Shown here one piece after another: positions 49,780 through 58,543 of a stretch of 64,000 bases of DNA (positions within the stretch are counted from its first letter, which is position 1; each line of letters opens with the position of its first letter). Both the position numbers and the translations under genes were made by a program. The stretch is taken from contig CAWDUP010000001.1 in assembly GCA_963805505.1 (NCBI GenBank), positions 310,001 to 374,000 on the forward strand. The letters run 5' to 3'. The DNA is from JANPBY01 sp963805505 (GTDB taxonomy: Bacteria; Actinomycetota; Actinomycetes; DATJPE01). Below the pieces are notes generated by a model. That model did no database searches. It had not been told where the DNA came from and saw nothing but the letters and a program-made list of their open reading frames with translations.

Positions 49780-50999
49780 GTTCTTCCCCTGGGCGTGACC
49801 CCTCGCTCCTCCGCCGGGCCTTCGATCAGCCCGAGGTGCGCGGGCTCCTGGTGGCCGAGGCGTTCTCCGACATCGGTGATCAGATCGCTCGGGTCGCGCT
49901 CACGCTCCTGGTTTTCGCCCGTACCGGCTCGGTGCTCGCCTCGGCCCTGACGCTGGCCGTGGCGTACATCCCCGGGATCTTCGGCTCGGCGATCCTTGGC
50001 TCGCTCGCGGACCGGCTGCCCCGGCGCGCGGTGCTCTTGTGGTGCGACCTGCTCCGGGCCGGCCTGATCGCCCTGCTCGCGCTCGTGGCGGTCGAGGGCA
50101 CCCCGCTGGTGCTGATGCTGCTCATCCTGCTGGCCTCGGAGTTCGTCGCGGCGCCGTTCACGTCGGCGCGGACCGCGTTGTTCGGCGACGCGCTGGTCGA
50201 CCGCGATCTGTACTCGGCGGCCCTCATGATCGGCCGGTCGGTCAACCTCACCGCTCAGGTCATCGGTTTCCTGGTCGGTGGTCTCGTCGTCGGCTGGCTG
50301 GGTCCACGGCTGGCGCTGGGCCTGGACTCGCTGACGTTCCTCATCTCCTACGCGTTGATCCGGGCGCGGGTGTCCACCCGCGGCGCGGCCGATGATCCGG
50401 GGACGTCCGTCGCCCGGATGTTCGCCGACCTCGGGACCGGGTTCACCGAGCTGATGGCCGACCCGACCCGCCGCGCCATGGTGCTGTTCGGCTGGGCGTC
50501 GGCGCTGTTCCTCATCGCCCCGGAGGCGGTCGCCGTCGGCTACACCTTCCCGCAGGAGGCGTGGGTGACCGGCCTGCTGCTCGCGTGCGTGCCGGCCGGT
50601 TCTGCGGTTGGCGCCCTGCTGCTCGGCCGCTTCACGCTTCCTCGGCAGACCGAGCTGTTGTTGCCGTTGGCGGGTCTGTCCTGCCTGCCGCTGTTCGCCA
50701 CCTCCGTCGCTCCGCCGGTCGGCGTCGTCGTGGTCATGTGGTTTGTTGCGGGCATGTTCCAGGCCTACGTCATCACCGTGGTCTCCTCGATCAGCTATCT
50801 GACCGAGCCCGCGCGTCGTGGGCGGGTGATGGGCGTGGCCGCCTCGGGGTTCAACGCCGCCACTGCGGTGTCGTTCCTGATCGTCGGCTGGCTGGCCGAG
50901 GTCCTCGACCCCGCCCGGGCGGTGTCCCTGGCCGGCGCGCTCGGCCTGATCCTGGTAGCGATCGCCTACGCGACCTGGCCCAACCGCATCGTCACCTAA
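49776..50999 (+). CDS. MFS transporter
   Basis: 407 residues from a GTG that overlaps the glnE stop (GTGA). About 12 membrane helices; the cytoplasmic loop 2-3 motif is GSLADRLPRRAVLLWCD, and the N-terminus FDQPEVRGLLVAEAFSDIGD resembles the MFS_3/EntS-like drug exporter branch. The loop after helix 10 is TEPARRGRVMGVAASGF. The substrate is unknown. Overlap with glnE indicates co-translation, though a functional link to nitrogen control is not evident. Confidence 0.85.
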   Translation: MSSSPGRDPSLLRRAFDQPEVRGLLVAEAFSDIGDQIARVALTLLVFARTGSVLASALTLAVAYIPGIFGSAILGSLADRLPRRAVLLWCDLLRAGLIALLALVAVEGTPLVLMLLILLASEFVAAPFTSARTALFGDALVDRDLYSAALMIGRSVNLTAQVIGFLVGGLVVGWLGPRLALGLDSLTFLISYALIRARVSTRGAADDPGTSVARMFADLGTGFTELMADPTRRAMVLFGWASALFLIAPEAVAVGYTFPQEAWVTGLLLACVPAGSAVGALLLGRFTLPRQTELLLPLAGLSCLPLFATSVAPPVGVVVVMWFVAGMFQAYVITVVSSISYLTEPARRGRVMGVAASGFNAATAVSFLIVGWLAEVLDPARAVSLAGALGLILVAIAYATWPNRIVT

Positions 51000-51065
51000 C
51001 CCCCGCAGGCACCCGGCACCCTCAGCCCGATGGGTTGGCGGGGTCAGCGGTGGTCGAAGGGCAGG

Positions 51066-52367
51066 TCAACCGAGGCGACGGCGCCGACGGAGCGCCTCAC
51101 GCATCGGCGGGACGACCGTCCCCTCGCTGGCGAGCCGCGCCCGGACGGTGCGCCTGGTGCGCACGATCCCCGTGATGCCGATGCCCCAGATGAGGTACTG
51201 CACCGAGAGGGCGATCCGGAAGCCCTCGAGCGAGTACGACGTCCCGTTCCCGGTGAGGTCGAGGACGATACCGATCAGCAGGATCGTCACCAGGGCGGAG
51301 ACGAATCCGCCGACGTTGACGATGCCCGAAGCGGTGCCGTACCGGTGAGGTGGATTGAACGTGCGGGCGTAGTCGAAGCCGATCATGGAGGCTGGCCCGC
51401 CGAGGGCCAGCACGATCACGAGGATGAGCAACAGCCACACCGGTGCCGCTCCCGGCCAGGCGAGCACGGCAGTCCAGGCGACGATGGCAGAGCCCACGAT
51501 GCCGAGGACCAACCAGGAGCGGCGCAGCGGGTGGCGAGCGACAGCTTCGCCGATGAACGGTGCAGCGACCATGCCGACGACGACCAGGACCGTGAACAAG
51601 GTGCCCGTCGTGGCGAGCGTCAGACCCTCGGCGGAGACCAGGAACGGGTAGCCCCAGAGCATGACGAAGACCGTTCCCGAGAACGGGGTCGTGAAGTGCG
51701 TCCACAGGCCCAGCCGGGTGCCCGGGTGCTGCCACGCCGAGACGAGGTCGTGGCGAACCTGCGCCCAGGAGTCGGGGATGGCGTCCGTGCGGTTGCCCGC
51801 CGGCGAGTCCCGCAGGACGACGAAGGCCAAGATGCCGACCAGGACGCTCAGGGCCGCTGCGGAGACGAAGGCGGGAGTCCAGCCGGGGCCGTGGAGCAGC
51901 GCGGCGAACGGGACGACGCTGAGGATCTGCCCGGTCTGACCGGTGATGCCGGTCAGCTGGGTGATCAGCGGGACCCGTCGTGGGGGGAACCAGCTCGCGA
52001 CCAGTCGGATGGCGCTGATGAACGTCATGGCATCGCCGGCACCCACCAAGATGCGAGCCACGAGGGCCTCTGGCATCGTCGTGGCCAGCGCGAGGGAGAG
52101 CTGGCCCACCGCCATCAGGGCGGCGCCGCAAACCACCAGTGCGCGCGGGCCTGCGCGGTCGACCATCACCCCGACGGGGACCTGCATGGCGGCGTAGACC
52201 AGGAGCTGGACGACCGCGAACACGCCGAGCACCCCGGCGGAGACGTCGAAGCGTTGAGCAGCGTCGAGGCCGGCCACGCCGAGCGAGGTCCGTTGGAGGA
52301 CGGCGACGGTGTAGGCGATGAGGGCTACGGCCCAGATCAGCCAGGCGCGTGCGCTGATCCGATCCAC
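51066..52367 (-). CDS. MFS transporter (anion/sugar-acid symporter-like)
   Basis: 433 residues from GTG 52367, which has GGAGG eight bases upstream; a GTG at 52382 is also in frame. Twelve-helix MFS protein: AWLIWAVALIAYTVAVLQRT, MQVPVGVMVDRAGPRALVV (motif A-like loop), RILVGAGDAMTFISAIRLVA and WFPPRRVPLITQLTGITGQT, where the WFPPRRRG-type block is typical of importers in the ACS/nitrate-like branches. The C-terminus is basic. The substrate is not determinable. It lies downstream of glnA1 but beyond a strong hairpin. Confidence 0.83.
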   Translation of the reverse strand: MDRISARAWLIWAVALIAYTVAVLQRTSLGVAGLDAAQRFDVSAGVLGVFAVVQLLVYAAMQVPVGVMVDRAGPRALVVCGAALMAVGQLSLALATTMPEALVARILVGAGDAMTFISAIRLVASWFPPRRVPLITQLTGITGQTGQILSVVPFAALLHGPGWTPAFVSAAALSVLVGILAFVVLRDSPAGNRTDAIPDSWAQVRHDLVSAWQHPGTRLGLWTHFTTPFSGTVFVMLWGYPFLVSAEGLTLATTGTLFTVLVVVGMVAAPFIGEAVARHPLRRSWLVLGIVGSAIVAWTAVLAWPGAAPVWLLLILVIVLALGGPASMIGFDYARTFNPPHRYGTASGIVNVGGFVSALVTILLIGIVLDLTGNGTSYSLEGFRIALSVQYLIWGIGITGIVRTRRTVRARLASEGTVVPPMREALRRRRRLG

Positions 52368-52395
52368 CGAGCCATCCTCCACCGCCCCGCTGCGC

Positions 52396-52440
52396 CTCCC
52401 GCTCTCACCCCGCTGAGGGTCTGCGGAGTGAGAGCGGGAG
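52396..52440 (-). terminator. Strong hairpin terminator after glnA1
   Basis: CTCCCGCTCTCAC (52396-52408) pairs perfectly with GTGAGAGCGGGAG (52428-52440). The stem extends by four more pairs past one mismatch, around a nine-base loop. It begins 18 bases after the glnA1 stop and separates it from the downstream MFS gene. There is no T tract. Confidence 0.75.
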
Positions 52441-52457
52441 GTCGGGCTGGCTGGGGG

Positions 52458-53882
52458 CTAGATGCCGAAGTAGAGCTCGAACTCGTGGGGGTGCGGGCGC
52501 AGCCGGATCGGGTCGATCTCGGCGGTGCGCTTGTAGTCGATCCACGTCTCGATGAGGTCGGCGGTGAAGACGTTGCCCTCGAGCAGGTACTCGTGGTCGG
52601 CCTCGAGGGTGTCCAGCACCTCGGCGAGGGTCCCCGGCACCTGGGCGATGGAGGCCGCCTCGTCCGGCGGCAGCTCGTAGAGGTCCTTGTCGATGGGCGC
52701 CGGCGGCTCCATCTTGTTCTTGATCCCGTCGAGCCCGGCCATCAGCATCGCCGAGAAGGCGAGGTAGGGGTTGGACGACGGGTCAGGGACGCGGAACTCG
52801 ATGCGCTTGGCCTTCGGGTTCGACCCCGTGACCGGGACCCGGATGCACGCCGACCGGTTGCGGGCGGAGTAGACCAGGTTGACCGGCGCCTCGAAGCCGG
52901 GGACCAGCCGGTGGTAGGAGTTCGTCGTCGGGTTCGTGAACGCCAGCAGCGAGGGCGCGTGGTGCAGCAGCCCACCGACATACCAGCGGGCGAGATCGGA
53001 CAGCCCGCCGTAGCCGAGCTCGTCGTAGAACAGCGGTTCGCCGTCCTTCCACAGCGACTGGTGGCAGTGCATCCCGGAACCGTTGTCACCGAACAAGGGC
53101 TTGGGCATGAACGTGACCGTCTTGCCGGCCTCCCAAGCGACGTTCTTGATGATGTATTTGAACAGCATCACCTTGTCGGCTGACTTGGCGAGGGAGTCGA
53201 AGCGGTAGTTGATCTCGGCCTGCCCGGCGGTGCCGACCTCATGGTGGGCGCGCTCGACCTGCAGCCCGACGTTGTCCAGGGCAACGACCATCGCGTCGCG
53301 CAGGTCGGCGTAGTGATCGACGGGGGGTACGGGGAAGTAGCCGCCCTTGTAAGGCGTCTTGTGGCCGCGGTTGCCGCCCTCTTCCACTCTCCCGGAGTTC
53401 CACGCCCCCTCGATGGAGTCGATGTAGTAGTAGCCGGCGTTCTGCTTGGTCTCGAAGCGCACGTCGTCGAAGATGTAGAACTCCGCCTCCGGGGCGAAGT
53501 ACGCCGTGTCGGCGATGCCGGTGGACTTGAGGTACGCCTCCGCCTTCGAAGCGACCTGGCGCGGGTCACGGCTGTACGGCTCGCTGGTGTAGGGGTCGAC
53601 GATCCCCATGTTGACGTTGAGCGTCTTCTCCGCCCGGAAGGGGTCGACGTACGCCGTCGACAGGTCGGGGATGAGCTTCATGTCCGACTCGTTGATCGCC
53701 TGGAAGCCTCGGATCGAGGATCCGTCGAACATCTGACCGTCGGTGAAGAAGTCGGCATCCACCGTGGAGGCCGGCACATTGAAGTGCTGCATGACCCCCG
53801 GCAAGTCGCAGAACCGGACATCGACGAATGCGATGTCCTGGTCCTTGATGAAGGCCATGACCTCGTCGGCGTTGGAAAACAT
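52458..53882 (-). CDS. glnA: Glutamine synthetase type I (GlnA1)
   Basis: 474 residues from ATG 53882, chosen because GAGGAGG precedes it and the sequence then begins MFSNADEVMAFIKDQDIAFV as in other GlnA1 proteins; an ATG at 53939 is less likely. It condenses glutamate and ammonia with ATP. Signatures are GQMFDGSSIRGFQAINESD, APEAEFYIFDDV, FMPKPLFGDNGSGMHCHQS (ATP and metal), NRSACIRVPVTG, and the adenylylation site Tyr402 in DKDLYELPPDE, the target of the GlnE encoded 2.7 kb away. The end is HPHEFELYFGI. A strong hairpin follows. Confidence 0.97.
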   Translation of the reverse strand: MFSNADEVMAFIKDQDIAFVDVRFCDLPGVMQHFNVPASTVDADFFTDGQMFDGSSIRGFQAINESDMKLIPDLSTAYVDPFRAEKTLNVNMGIVDPYTSEPYSRDPRQVASKAEAYLKSTGIADTAYFAPEAEFYIFDDVRFETKQNAGYYYIDSIEGAWNSGRVEEGGNRGHKTPYKGGYFPVPPVDHYADLRDAMVVALDNVGLQVERAHHEVGTAGQAEINYRFDSLAKSADKVMLFKYIIKNVAWEAGKTVTFMPKPLFGDNGSGMHCHQSLWKDGEPLFYDELGYGGLSDLARWYVGGLLHHAPSLLAFTNPTTNSYHRLVPGFEAPVNLVYSARNRSACIRVPVTGSNPKAKRIEFRVPDPSSNPYLAFSAMLMAGLDGIKNKMEPPAPIDKDLYELPPDEAASIAQVPGTLAEVLDTLEADHEYLLEGNVFTADLIETWIDYKRTAEIDPIRLRPHPHEFELYFGI

Positions 53883-54047
53883 CCACCCCTCCTCGGGGAT
53901 CGAGCTGCGGGTAGGTCGGTTTGGGTAGGTCGGTTTCAAGGTGTCGTACGGCTCTCGCGAGCCGGTCGACCGGACCCTACGCCGCCCCAGTTTCTCGCCG
54001 GTGTCTCGGTTGTTTCGCCGGTGTTACGACGCAGTGATACCGCGGCC

Positions 54048-54053
54048 TAGGCT
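54048..54053 (+). promoter_or_regulatory. -10 element of leaderless RDD gene
   Basis: TAGGCT lies eight bases before ATG 54062, and no ribosome site precedes the ATG. This placement would start the mRNA at or one base before the ATG. Confidence 0.5.
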
Positions 54054-54061
54054 AGGGCGTC

Positions 54062-54646
54062 ATGGCCGAGGACCGAACCACTCCAGAGGTCCGTGGGCCG
54101 AGCACGGATGCTGCTGACGACGCCCCCGAGCCGTCGCCAGGCGAAGCACGTACGGCCGGCCTCTCGCGCGAGGACGTGTTCTCCTGGCTGTCCGGCCCCG
54201 GTCCGCGTCCCACCGGCAGCGACCCAGGAACACCAGCGCCGCACCGGGGCGCTCGGCTCGGTTATCCCGAGGCCGGTCCCGGGTCGATAGCCACCTTCGG
54301 GCGACGGCTCGGGGCGCTGACCATCGACTGGCTGTCTTGCTATGTGCTGGGCTGGGCGATCGTGGCCCGCCTGCACGACGGCGCGGCGTCGATCGACCAG
54401 GTCCGGGTGTGGAACACCGGACTGTTCGTGCTCGAGGTCTGGCTGCTGACCTGGCTGGGTGGGGCGTCGTTCGGGCAGCGACTGACCGCGCTGCGGGTCC
54501 AGCGCGTCGACGGCGGCCGGGTGGGAGTGCTTCGGGTGCTGCTGCGCACCCTGCTCATCCTCGCCGTGATCCCGGCCGTGATCTGGGACCGGGACGGGCG
54601 CGGGCTGCACGACAAGGCGGCCGGCTCCGTCGTCGTCCGGCGATGA
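54062..54646 (+). CDS. RDD family membrane protein
   Basis: 194 residues from ATG 54062. The first ~70 residues are a disordered acidic/Pro-rich cytoplasmic segment. RDD features follow: FGRRLGALTIDWLSCYVL (R-x(2)-G-x(3)-D of helix 1), helix 2 (GLFVLEVWLLTWLGG), SFGQRLTALRVQRVDGG (the GQR.(T)..LRV block) and a final GRGLHDKAAGSVVV, the classic RDD C-terminal DK.AGT-type motif. Function is unknown; RDD proteins are proposed ion or small-solute transporters. It is divergent from glnA1 and convergent with the DUF4191 gene. Confidence 0.88.
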   Translation: MAEDRTTPEVRGPSTDAADDAPEPSPGEARTAGLSREDVFSWLSGPGPRPTGSDPGTPAPHRGARLGYPEAGPGSIATFGRRLGALTIDWLSCYVLGWAIVARLHDGAASIDQVRVWNTGLFVLEVWLLTWLGGASFGQRLTALRVQRVDGGRVGVLRVLLRTLLILAVIPAVIWDRDGRGLHDKAAGSVVVRR

Positions 54647-54670
54647 ACTTGGTCCGGCGCTGAGGTCGCC

Positions 54671-55384
54671 CTAGGCCTTCGGCATCTTGGGCATCCGGGC
54701 GCCCTTGGGCATCGGACCCTTGGGGATGGGGAGCTGGCCGCGCTGCCCGTCCAGCGCCTTCAGGCGCCGGTTGAGCTCGGTCACGTCGGCCGGCTTCAGC
54801 GCGCGGGGGAGCTTCATCACGGTCCGCGAGACCTTGCGCAGCGGCACCTGCCCCTCGCCGTCACCGACCAGGATCTCGTGCACCGGTGCGTCGCCCAGGA
54901 CGCGCGCGGTGCGCTTGCGCTCCGCGGTGAGCAGGTTGGTCGCGCTCGCCGGCCGGCCCTCGGCCACGAGCACGACTCCCGGTCGACCGGTCACCCGGTG
55001 GACGATGTCCTGGTTGCGCGTGACGGCCACGGCCGGCGTCACGGTCCAGCCGCGCTTCAGCGCGTTGAGGACGGCCGCGGCGGCGCCCGGCTGCCCGGCG
55101 ATGGAGCTCAGCGCGGCCCGCTCGACGCGGCGGCTGAACACGAACATGGTGGCCAGGATGGCCACGGCGATCCCCAGGATGCCGAGCGTCCAGGGGTTGC
55201 CGATGATCAGCCCCAAGCCGATGAACGCAGCCAGGACGACGACGAAGACGCCGAGCAGGATCGGGCCGATGTACGGGTCGTTGGGCTTCGTCAGCGTGTA
55301 CGCCTGCCGCAGCTGCTTGAGCCGGCCGGTCTTCTCCGCCTTGGGAGCCTTGGTCGATTTCGAAGGTTTGGGGGTTTTCGCCAT
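54671..55384 (-). CDS. DUF4191 membrane protein
   Basis: 237 residues from ATG 55384. A basic Lys/Pro-rich start (MAKTPKPSKSTKAPKAEKTG) leads to LKQLRQAYTLTKPNDPYIGP and two membrane helices (~44-90), then a cytoplasmic domain with IAGQPGAAAAVLNALKRGWT, RPGVVLVAEGRP and a Pro/Met-rich end. This is the DUF4191 layout, common in actinobacteria between lipA and RDD/glnA genes. No function is established. TAGGCT nine bases before the ATG suggests a very short leader. It is the last gene of the minus-strand lipA-side run. Confidence 0.88.
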   Translation of the reverse strand: MAKTPKPSKSTKAPKAEKTGRLKQLRQAYTLTKPNDPYIGPILLGVFVVVLAAFIGLGLIIGNPWTLGILGIAVAILATMFVFSRRVERAALSSIAGQPGAAAAVLNALKRGWTVTPAVAVTRNQDIVHRVTGRPGVVLVAEGRPASATNLLTAERKRTARVLGDAPVHEILVGDGEGQVPLRKVSRTVMKLPRALKPADVTELNRRLKALDGQRGQLPIPKGPMPKGARMPKMPKA

Positions 55385-55431
55385 GGTGGCCCCAGCCTAC
55401 GGGAGCCGCCGCCCCCTCAGCAGTCGACCGG

Positions 55432-56250
55432 TCAGCTGCCCTCGGCTGCTTTGCGGGCAGCGCGTCGGGCCGCTCGTTCGGCGGCGATCACCTCGGCCTG
55501 CTCGGGCGTCGGAGCCGTACCCCCGAGCCGCGCCGGTAGCCACCACCGGTCGGCCTCGTTGCGCGGCCGCGCCGGATAGCGCTCCTGCGCCGCGTGCAGG
55601 GCCACCTCCATGGAGGACCGGATTCCCTCCGTCACCTCGTCTGCGTCGTCGCCCCGCGCCACGGTCACCGGTGGGAGCACGTCGATGCTGATCGGGATGC
55701 GGTACGGCGCGACGCGACGCTTGTGCCCTGCCGTCCACACCCGCTGCGAGCCCCACATGACCACCGGCACGATCGGCGACTTGCCGGACACCGCCATCCG
55801 CGCAGCGCCGGTCTTGAACGGCAACAGCTCGAAGGACCGCGAGATGGTCGTCTCGGGGAACACGCCGACGACCTCTCCCGCCCGCAGGGCCTTGACCGCC
55901 GCACGGTAGGCAGCCGCGCCGGCCTCCCGGTCGACGGGGATGTGCTTCATGCCGCGCATCAGCCAGCCGGCGACCGGTGCTTCGAAGATGCTCTCCTTGG
56001 CCATGAACCGGACCAGTCGTTTCGACGGCTGCGCGGCGAGGCCGGCGAAGGTGAAGTCCAGCCATCCGGTGTGGTTGATGGCCAGCACAGCACCGCCCTC
56101 GCGGGGGATGTTCTCCGCGCCGGTGATCGTGAACGTCAGGCCGAGGCCGAAGAACACCGTCCGCGCGGCGACGATCACCGGTGGATAGACGAGATCGCGC
56201 TCGCGGTCTTGGCCCGTGCTGGAACCTCCGGCCGCGGCGCCCGTACTCAC
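55432..56250 (-). CDS. 1-acyl-sn-glycerol-3-phosphate acyltransferase-like protein (PlsC family)
   Basis: 272 residues from GTG 56250, five bases after the lipA stop; the frame is open further upstream only as antisense-type shadow of lipA. PlsC motifs: block I NHTGWLDF (His60 and Asp65 of HX4D), block II-like MKHIPVDREAG, block III VGVFPETTISRSF (FPETT instead of FPEGT), and block IV IVPVVMWGSQ. It would acylate lysophosphatidate or a related acceptor at the inner membrane face. Ala/Arg-rich C-terminal helix. Probably co-transcribed with lipB and lipA. Confidence 0.88.
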   Translation of the reverse strand: MSTGAAAGGSSTGQDRERDLVYPPVIVAARTVFFGLGLTFTITGAENIPREGGAVLAINHTGWLDFTFAGLAAQPSKRLVRFMAKESIFEAPVAGWLMRGMKHIPVDREAGAAAYRAAVKALRAGEVVGVFPETTISRSFELLPFKTGAARMAVSGKSPIVPVVMWGSQRVWTAGHKRRVAPYRIPISIDVLPPVTVARGDDADEVTEGIRSSMEVALHAAQERYPARPRNEADRWWLPARLGGTAPTPEQAEVIAAERAARRAARKAAEGS

Positions 56251-56255
56251 TGCTG

Positions 56256-57236
56256 TCAGGCCCCGGCCTGCATTGCCGAGAAGACGGTGCCGTCGACGTC
56301 GCTCGCTTCGGGAGTACGTCGCCGCTCCACGGCCTGCGCGTAGAGCCGGCCGGCCCGGTAGGAGCTGCGGACCAGCGGCCCGCTGAGCACCCCCAGGAAG
56401 CCGATCTCCTCGGCTGCGGCCGACAGGGACACGAATTCGTCCGGGTGCACCCAGCGCTCGACCGGATGATGGCGCGCCGACGGGCGAAGGTACTGGGTGA
56501 TCGTCACGAGGTCGCAGCCGGCGGCGTGCAGGTCTTCGAGTGCTGAGACGACTTCCTCGGTGGTCTCGCCCATGCCGAGGATGAGGTTGGACTTCGTGAC
56601 CAGGCCGGCCGCCCGGGCCTGGGTGATGACGTCGAGGGAACGTTCGTAGCGGAATCCCGGCCGGATCCGGCGGAACACCCGGGGAACGGTCTCGACGTTG
56701 TGGGCCAGCACCTGCGGCGCGGCGTCGAAGACCGGACCGAGCTGGTCGGGCCGTCCGTCGAAGTCGGGGATCAACAGCTCCACGCCGGTGTCGGGGTTGA
56801 GCGCGTGGATCTGCCGGACGGTCTCCGCATACAGCCACGACCCGCCGTCTGGCAGGTCGTCGCGAGCGACGCCAGTGACCGTGGCGTAACGCAACCCCAT
56901 CGTGCGCACCGACTCGGCGACCCGCCGCGGCTCGTCACGGTCGAGCGGCTGCGGCTTTCCGGTGTCGATCTGGCAGAAGTCGCACCGGCGCGTGCACTGG
57001 TCGCCGCCGATGAGGAACGTCGCCTCGCGGTCCTCCCAGCACTCGTAGATGTTGGGGCACCCGGCTTCCTCGCACACCGTGTGCAGTCCCTCGCTCTTGA
57101 CCAGAGCCTTGAGCTGGGTGAACTCCGGACCGGTGCGCAGCGTCGTCTTGATCCACGGTGGCTTGCGCTCGATCGGGGTGGCGGAGTTGCGGGCCTCCAC
57201 ACGAAGCAGGCGGCGGCCCTCGGGAGCGATCGTCAC
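56256..57236 (-). CDS. lipA: Lipoyl synthase
   Basis: 326 residues from GTG 57236, which overlaps the lipB stop. Radical-SAM enzyme that inserts two sulfurs into protein-bound octanoyl groups. The auxiliary cluster Cys55, Cys60, Cys66 (CEEAGCPNIYEC) and the SAM cluster Cys81, Cys85, Cys88 (CTRRCDFC) are both intact. Other blocks are FLIGGDQ, DLPDGGSWLYAETV, LILGMGET and RPSARHHPVERWVHPDEF, and the family's conserved C-terminal GPLVRSSYRAG. TAGGCT at 57244-57249, within lipB, is seven bases before the GTG, so lipA may also have its own leaderless promoter. Confidence 0.96.
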   Translation of the reverse strand: MTIAPEGRRLLRVEARNSATPIERKPPWIKTTLRTGPEFTQLKALVKSEGLHTVCEEAGCPNIYECWEDREATFLIGGDQCTRRCDFCQIDTGKPQPLDRDEPRRVAESVRTMGLRYATVTGVARDDLPDGGSWLYAETVRQIHALNPDTGVELLIPDFDGRPDQLGPVFDAAPQVLAHNVETVPRVFRRIRPGFRYERSLDVITQARAAGLVTKSNLILGMGETTEEVVSALEDLHAAGCDLVTITQYLRPSARHHPVERWVHPDEFVSLSAAAEEIGFLGVLSGPLVRSSYRAGRLYAQAVERRRTPEASDVDGTVFSAMQAGA

Positions 57237-58000
57237 GCGGTCCAGCCTACGGCCGCGTCGACGGCCGCGGGCACGTCCCCGCCCGGCCGCGGATCCTTCC
57301 GGGTGCCGAGCGCCGACCCCCGCCGGCCGGACTCGGCCAGGGCGGCCACCACGTGACGACGTACCGGATCGACCACCTCGGCCACCGTCACGTCGCGACC
57401 GAGCTCGGCGCTCAGCGACGTCACCGATGCGTCGGTGATGCCGCACGGGATGATCGCCCCGAAGGCGGCGAGGTCGCAGTCGGCGTTCAACGCGAAGCCG
57501 TGCATGGTGACACCGCGGGCGACCCGGATGCCGATGGCGGCGACCTTGCGGTCCGGGCCGCGGTCGTCGGCAGTGACCCAGACCCCGCTGCGGCCCTCGA
57601 CCTGGGTCGTGGCCAGCCCCAGCTCGGCGCAGGCGGCCATCAGGCCGCGCTCGATGCGGCGGACGTGGCCGACGACGTCGTACGGCGCCGCCAGCGCGAT
57701 GATCGGGTAGCCCACCAGCTGTCCCGGGCCGTGCCAGGTGATCTTTCCGCCGCGATCGACGTCGACGACCGGCGTCCCGTCGGTGGGGCGCTCCCAGGCC
57801 TCGGTGCGGCGTCCCGCGGTGTAGACCGGCTCGTGCTCGAGGAGCAGCAAGGTGTCCGGGGCCGTACCGTCAGCGACCGCGGACTGCAGCGCGCGCTGCT
57901 GCTCCCAGCCCTCGGGGTAGGGGATCAGTCGGGCGCCGAGGCTGTCGTCGACGACCCGGATGCTGGCTCCACGCTGCCGCTGACGCTGTCCACAACGCAA
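57233..58000 (-). CDS. lipB: Octanoyl-[acyl carrier protein] transferase
   Basis: LipB moves octanoate from ACP to lipoyl domains, the step before LipA. Signature blocks are LLLLEHEPVYTAGRRTE, DVDRGGKITWHGPGQLVGYP, GRSGVWV, KVAAIGIRVARGVTMHGFAL with the active-site Lys, and IPCGITDASVTSL with the nucleophile Cys. The start is odd: the only standard start codon in frame before the conserved part is TTG 58000, which lies in the 3' arm of a 17-bp hairpin; downstream there is no ATG, GTG or TTG before EHEPVYTAG. The stop overlaps the lipA GTG. Confidence 0.93.
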   Translation of the reverse strand: MRCGQRQRQRGASIRVVDDSLGARLIPYPEGWEQQRALQSAVADGTAPDTLLLLEHEPVYTAGRRTEAWERPTDGTPVVDVDRGGKITWHGPGQLVGYPIIALAAPYDVVGHVRRIERGLMAACAELGLATTQVEGRSGVWVTADDRGPDRKVAAIGIRVARGVTMHGFALNADCDLAAFGAIIPCGITDASVTSLSAELGRDVTVAEVVDPVRRHVVAALAESGRRGSALGTRKDPRPGGDVPAAVDAAVGWTA

Positions 58001-58037
58001 ACCCTACGGCGAGCGTCGAGCGCCGTAGGGTTTGCGT
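57995..58037 (-). terminator. 17-bp perfect hairpin between helical-protein gene and lipB
   Basis: ACGCAAACCCTACGGCG (57995-58011) pairs with CGCCGTAGGGTTTGCGT (58021-58037) without mismatch around a nine-base loop. It lies 30 bases beyond the stop of the 58067-58543 gene, so it looks like its terminator, but its 3' arm contains the predicted TTG start of lipB. Confidence 0.8.
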
Positions 58038-58066
58038 GGGTTGGGCCTGGCGCAGCCGCCGCGCGG

Positions 58067-58543
58067 CTACTCCCCGCCGATGTCGACGTTGTGCGCCTCG
58101 TGCACGACTGCACTGGCCCGCTTCTGGTGGCTCTCGAGCTGATCCCTGATCTCGGCGATCTCGGTCTTGACCAGCGGAACCATGTCGGGGTCGCCGGCGC
58201 ACTCACCGATCAGGCTGCGGGTGGCGGTGAAGCGTTCGGCCAGCTCCGCGTGGTCGGCCTCGAGGCGTTCGATCGCGGGTGCCACGCGCGGCTGCTCGGC
58301 GATCAGCTCCGCGTGCAGACCATGCGGTCCCTCGACCTGGGTGCGGTGCTCCCACATCCGGTCGGTCAGCCGGTCGACGAGCTTCGCGGCCTTGGCCCAC
58401 CACAACGCGGTGGGGGCCTCGACGGCGAGCAGGCGGTCGAGGTCGGCCAGCTCGAACTCGTCGGCGGACCTCGTTGCCTGTTCGGGAACGATGGCCAGGG
58501 CGGCGGGTACGGCGACGGTGGCGTCTCCTGCCAAGAGCGTCAT
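58067..58543 (-). CDS. Hypothetical helical protein, weakly hemerythrin-like
   Basis: 158 residues from ATG 58543 with GAGGAGG six bases upstream. Predicted all-helical and acidic, soluble, with no signal peptide. Helices carry LDRLLAVEAPTALWWAKAAK, HGLHAELIAEQPRVAPAIER and LEADHAELAERFTATRSLIG, where the H...H and DH..L spacing resembles hemerythrin-like HHE proteins, but the full ligand set (HxxxE pairs) is not certain. I cannot assign a function. It is separated from lipB by the 17-bp hairpin and diverges from the MMPL gene across a 434-base region. Confidence 0.7.
   Translation of the reverse strand: MTLLAGDATVAVPAALAIVPEQATRSADEFELADLDRLLAVEAPTALWWAKAAKLVDRLTDRMWEHRTQVEGPHGLHAELIAEQPRVAPAIERLEADHAELAERFTATRSLIGECAGDPDMVPLVKTEIAEIRDQLESHQKRASAVVHEAHNVDIGGE

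Noticed and set aside
51030..53183. Long plus-strand open frame (717 codons) opposite MFS and glnA1
   Set aside because: Antisense shadow in high-GC coding DNA; its translation is low-complexity and matches no family, while both opposite-strand genes are unmistakable.
55432..56838. 468-codon version of the acyltransferase
   Set aside because: The N-terminal half is an off-frame reading of lipA; the PlsC domain begins after GTG 56250.
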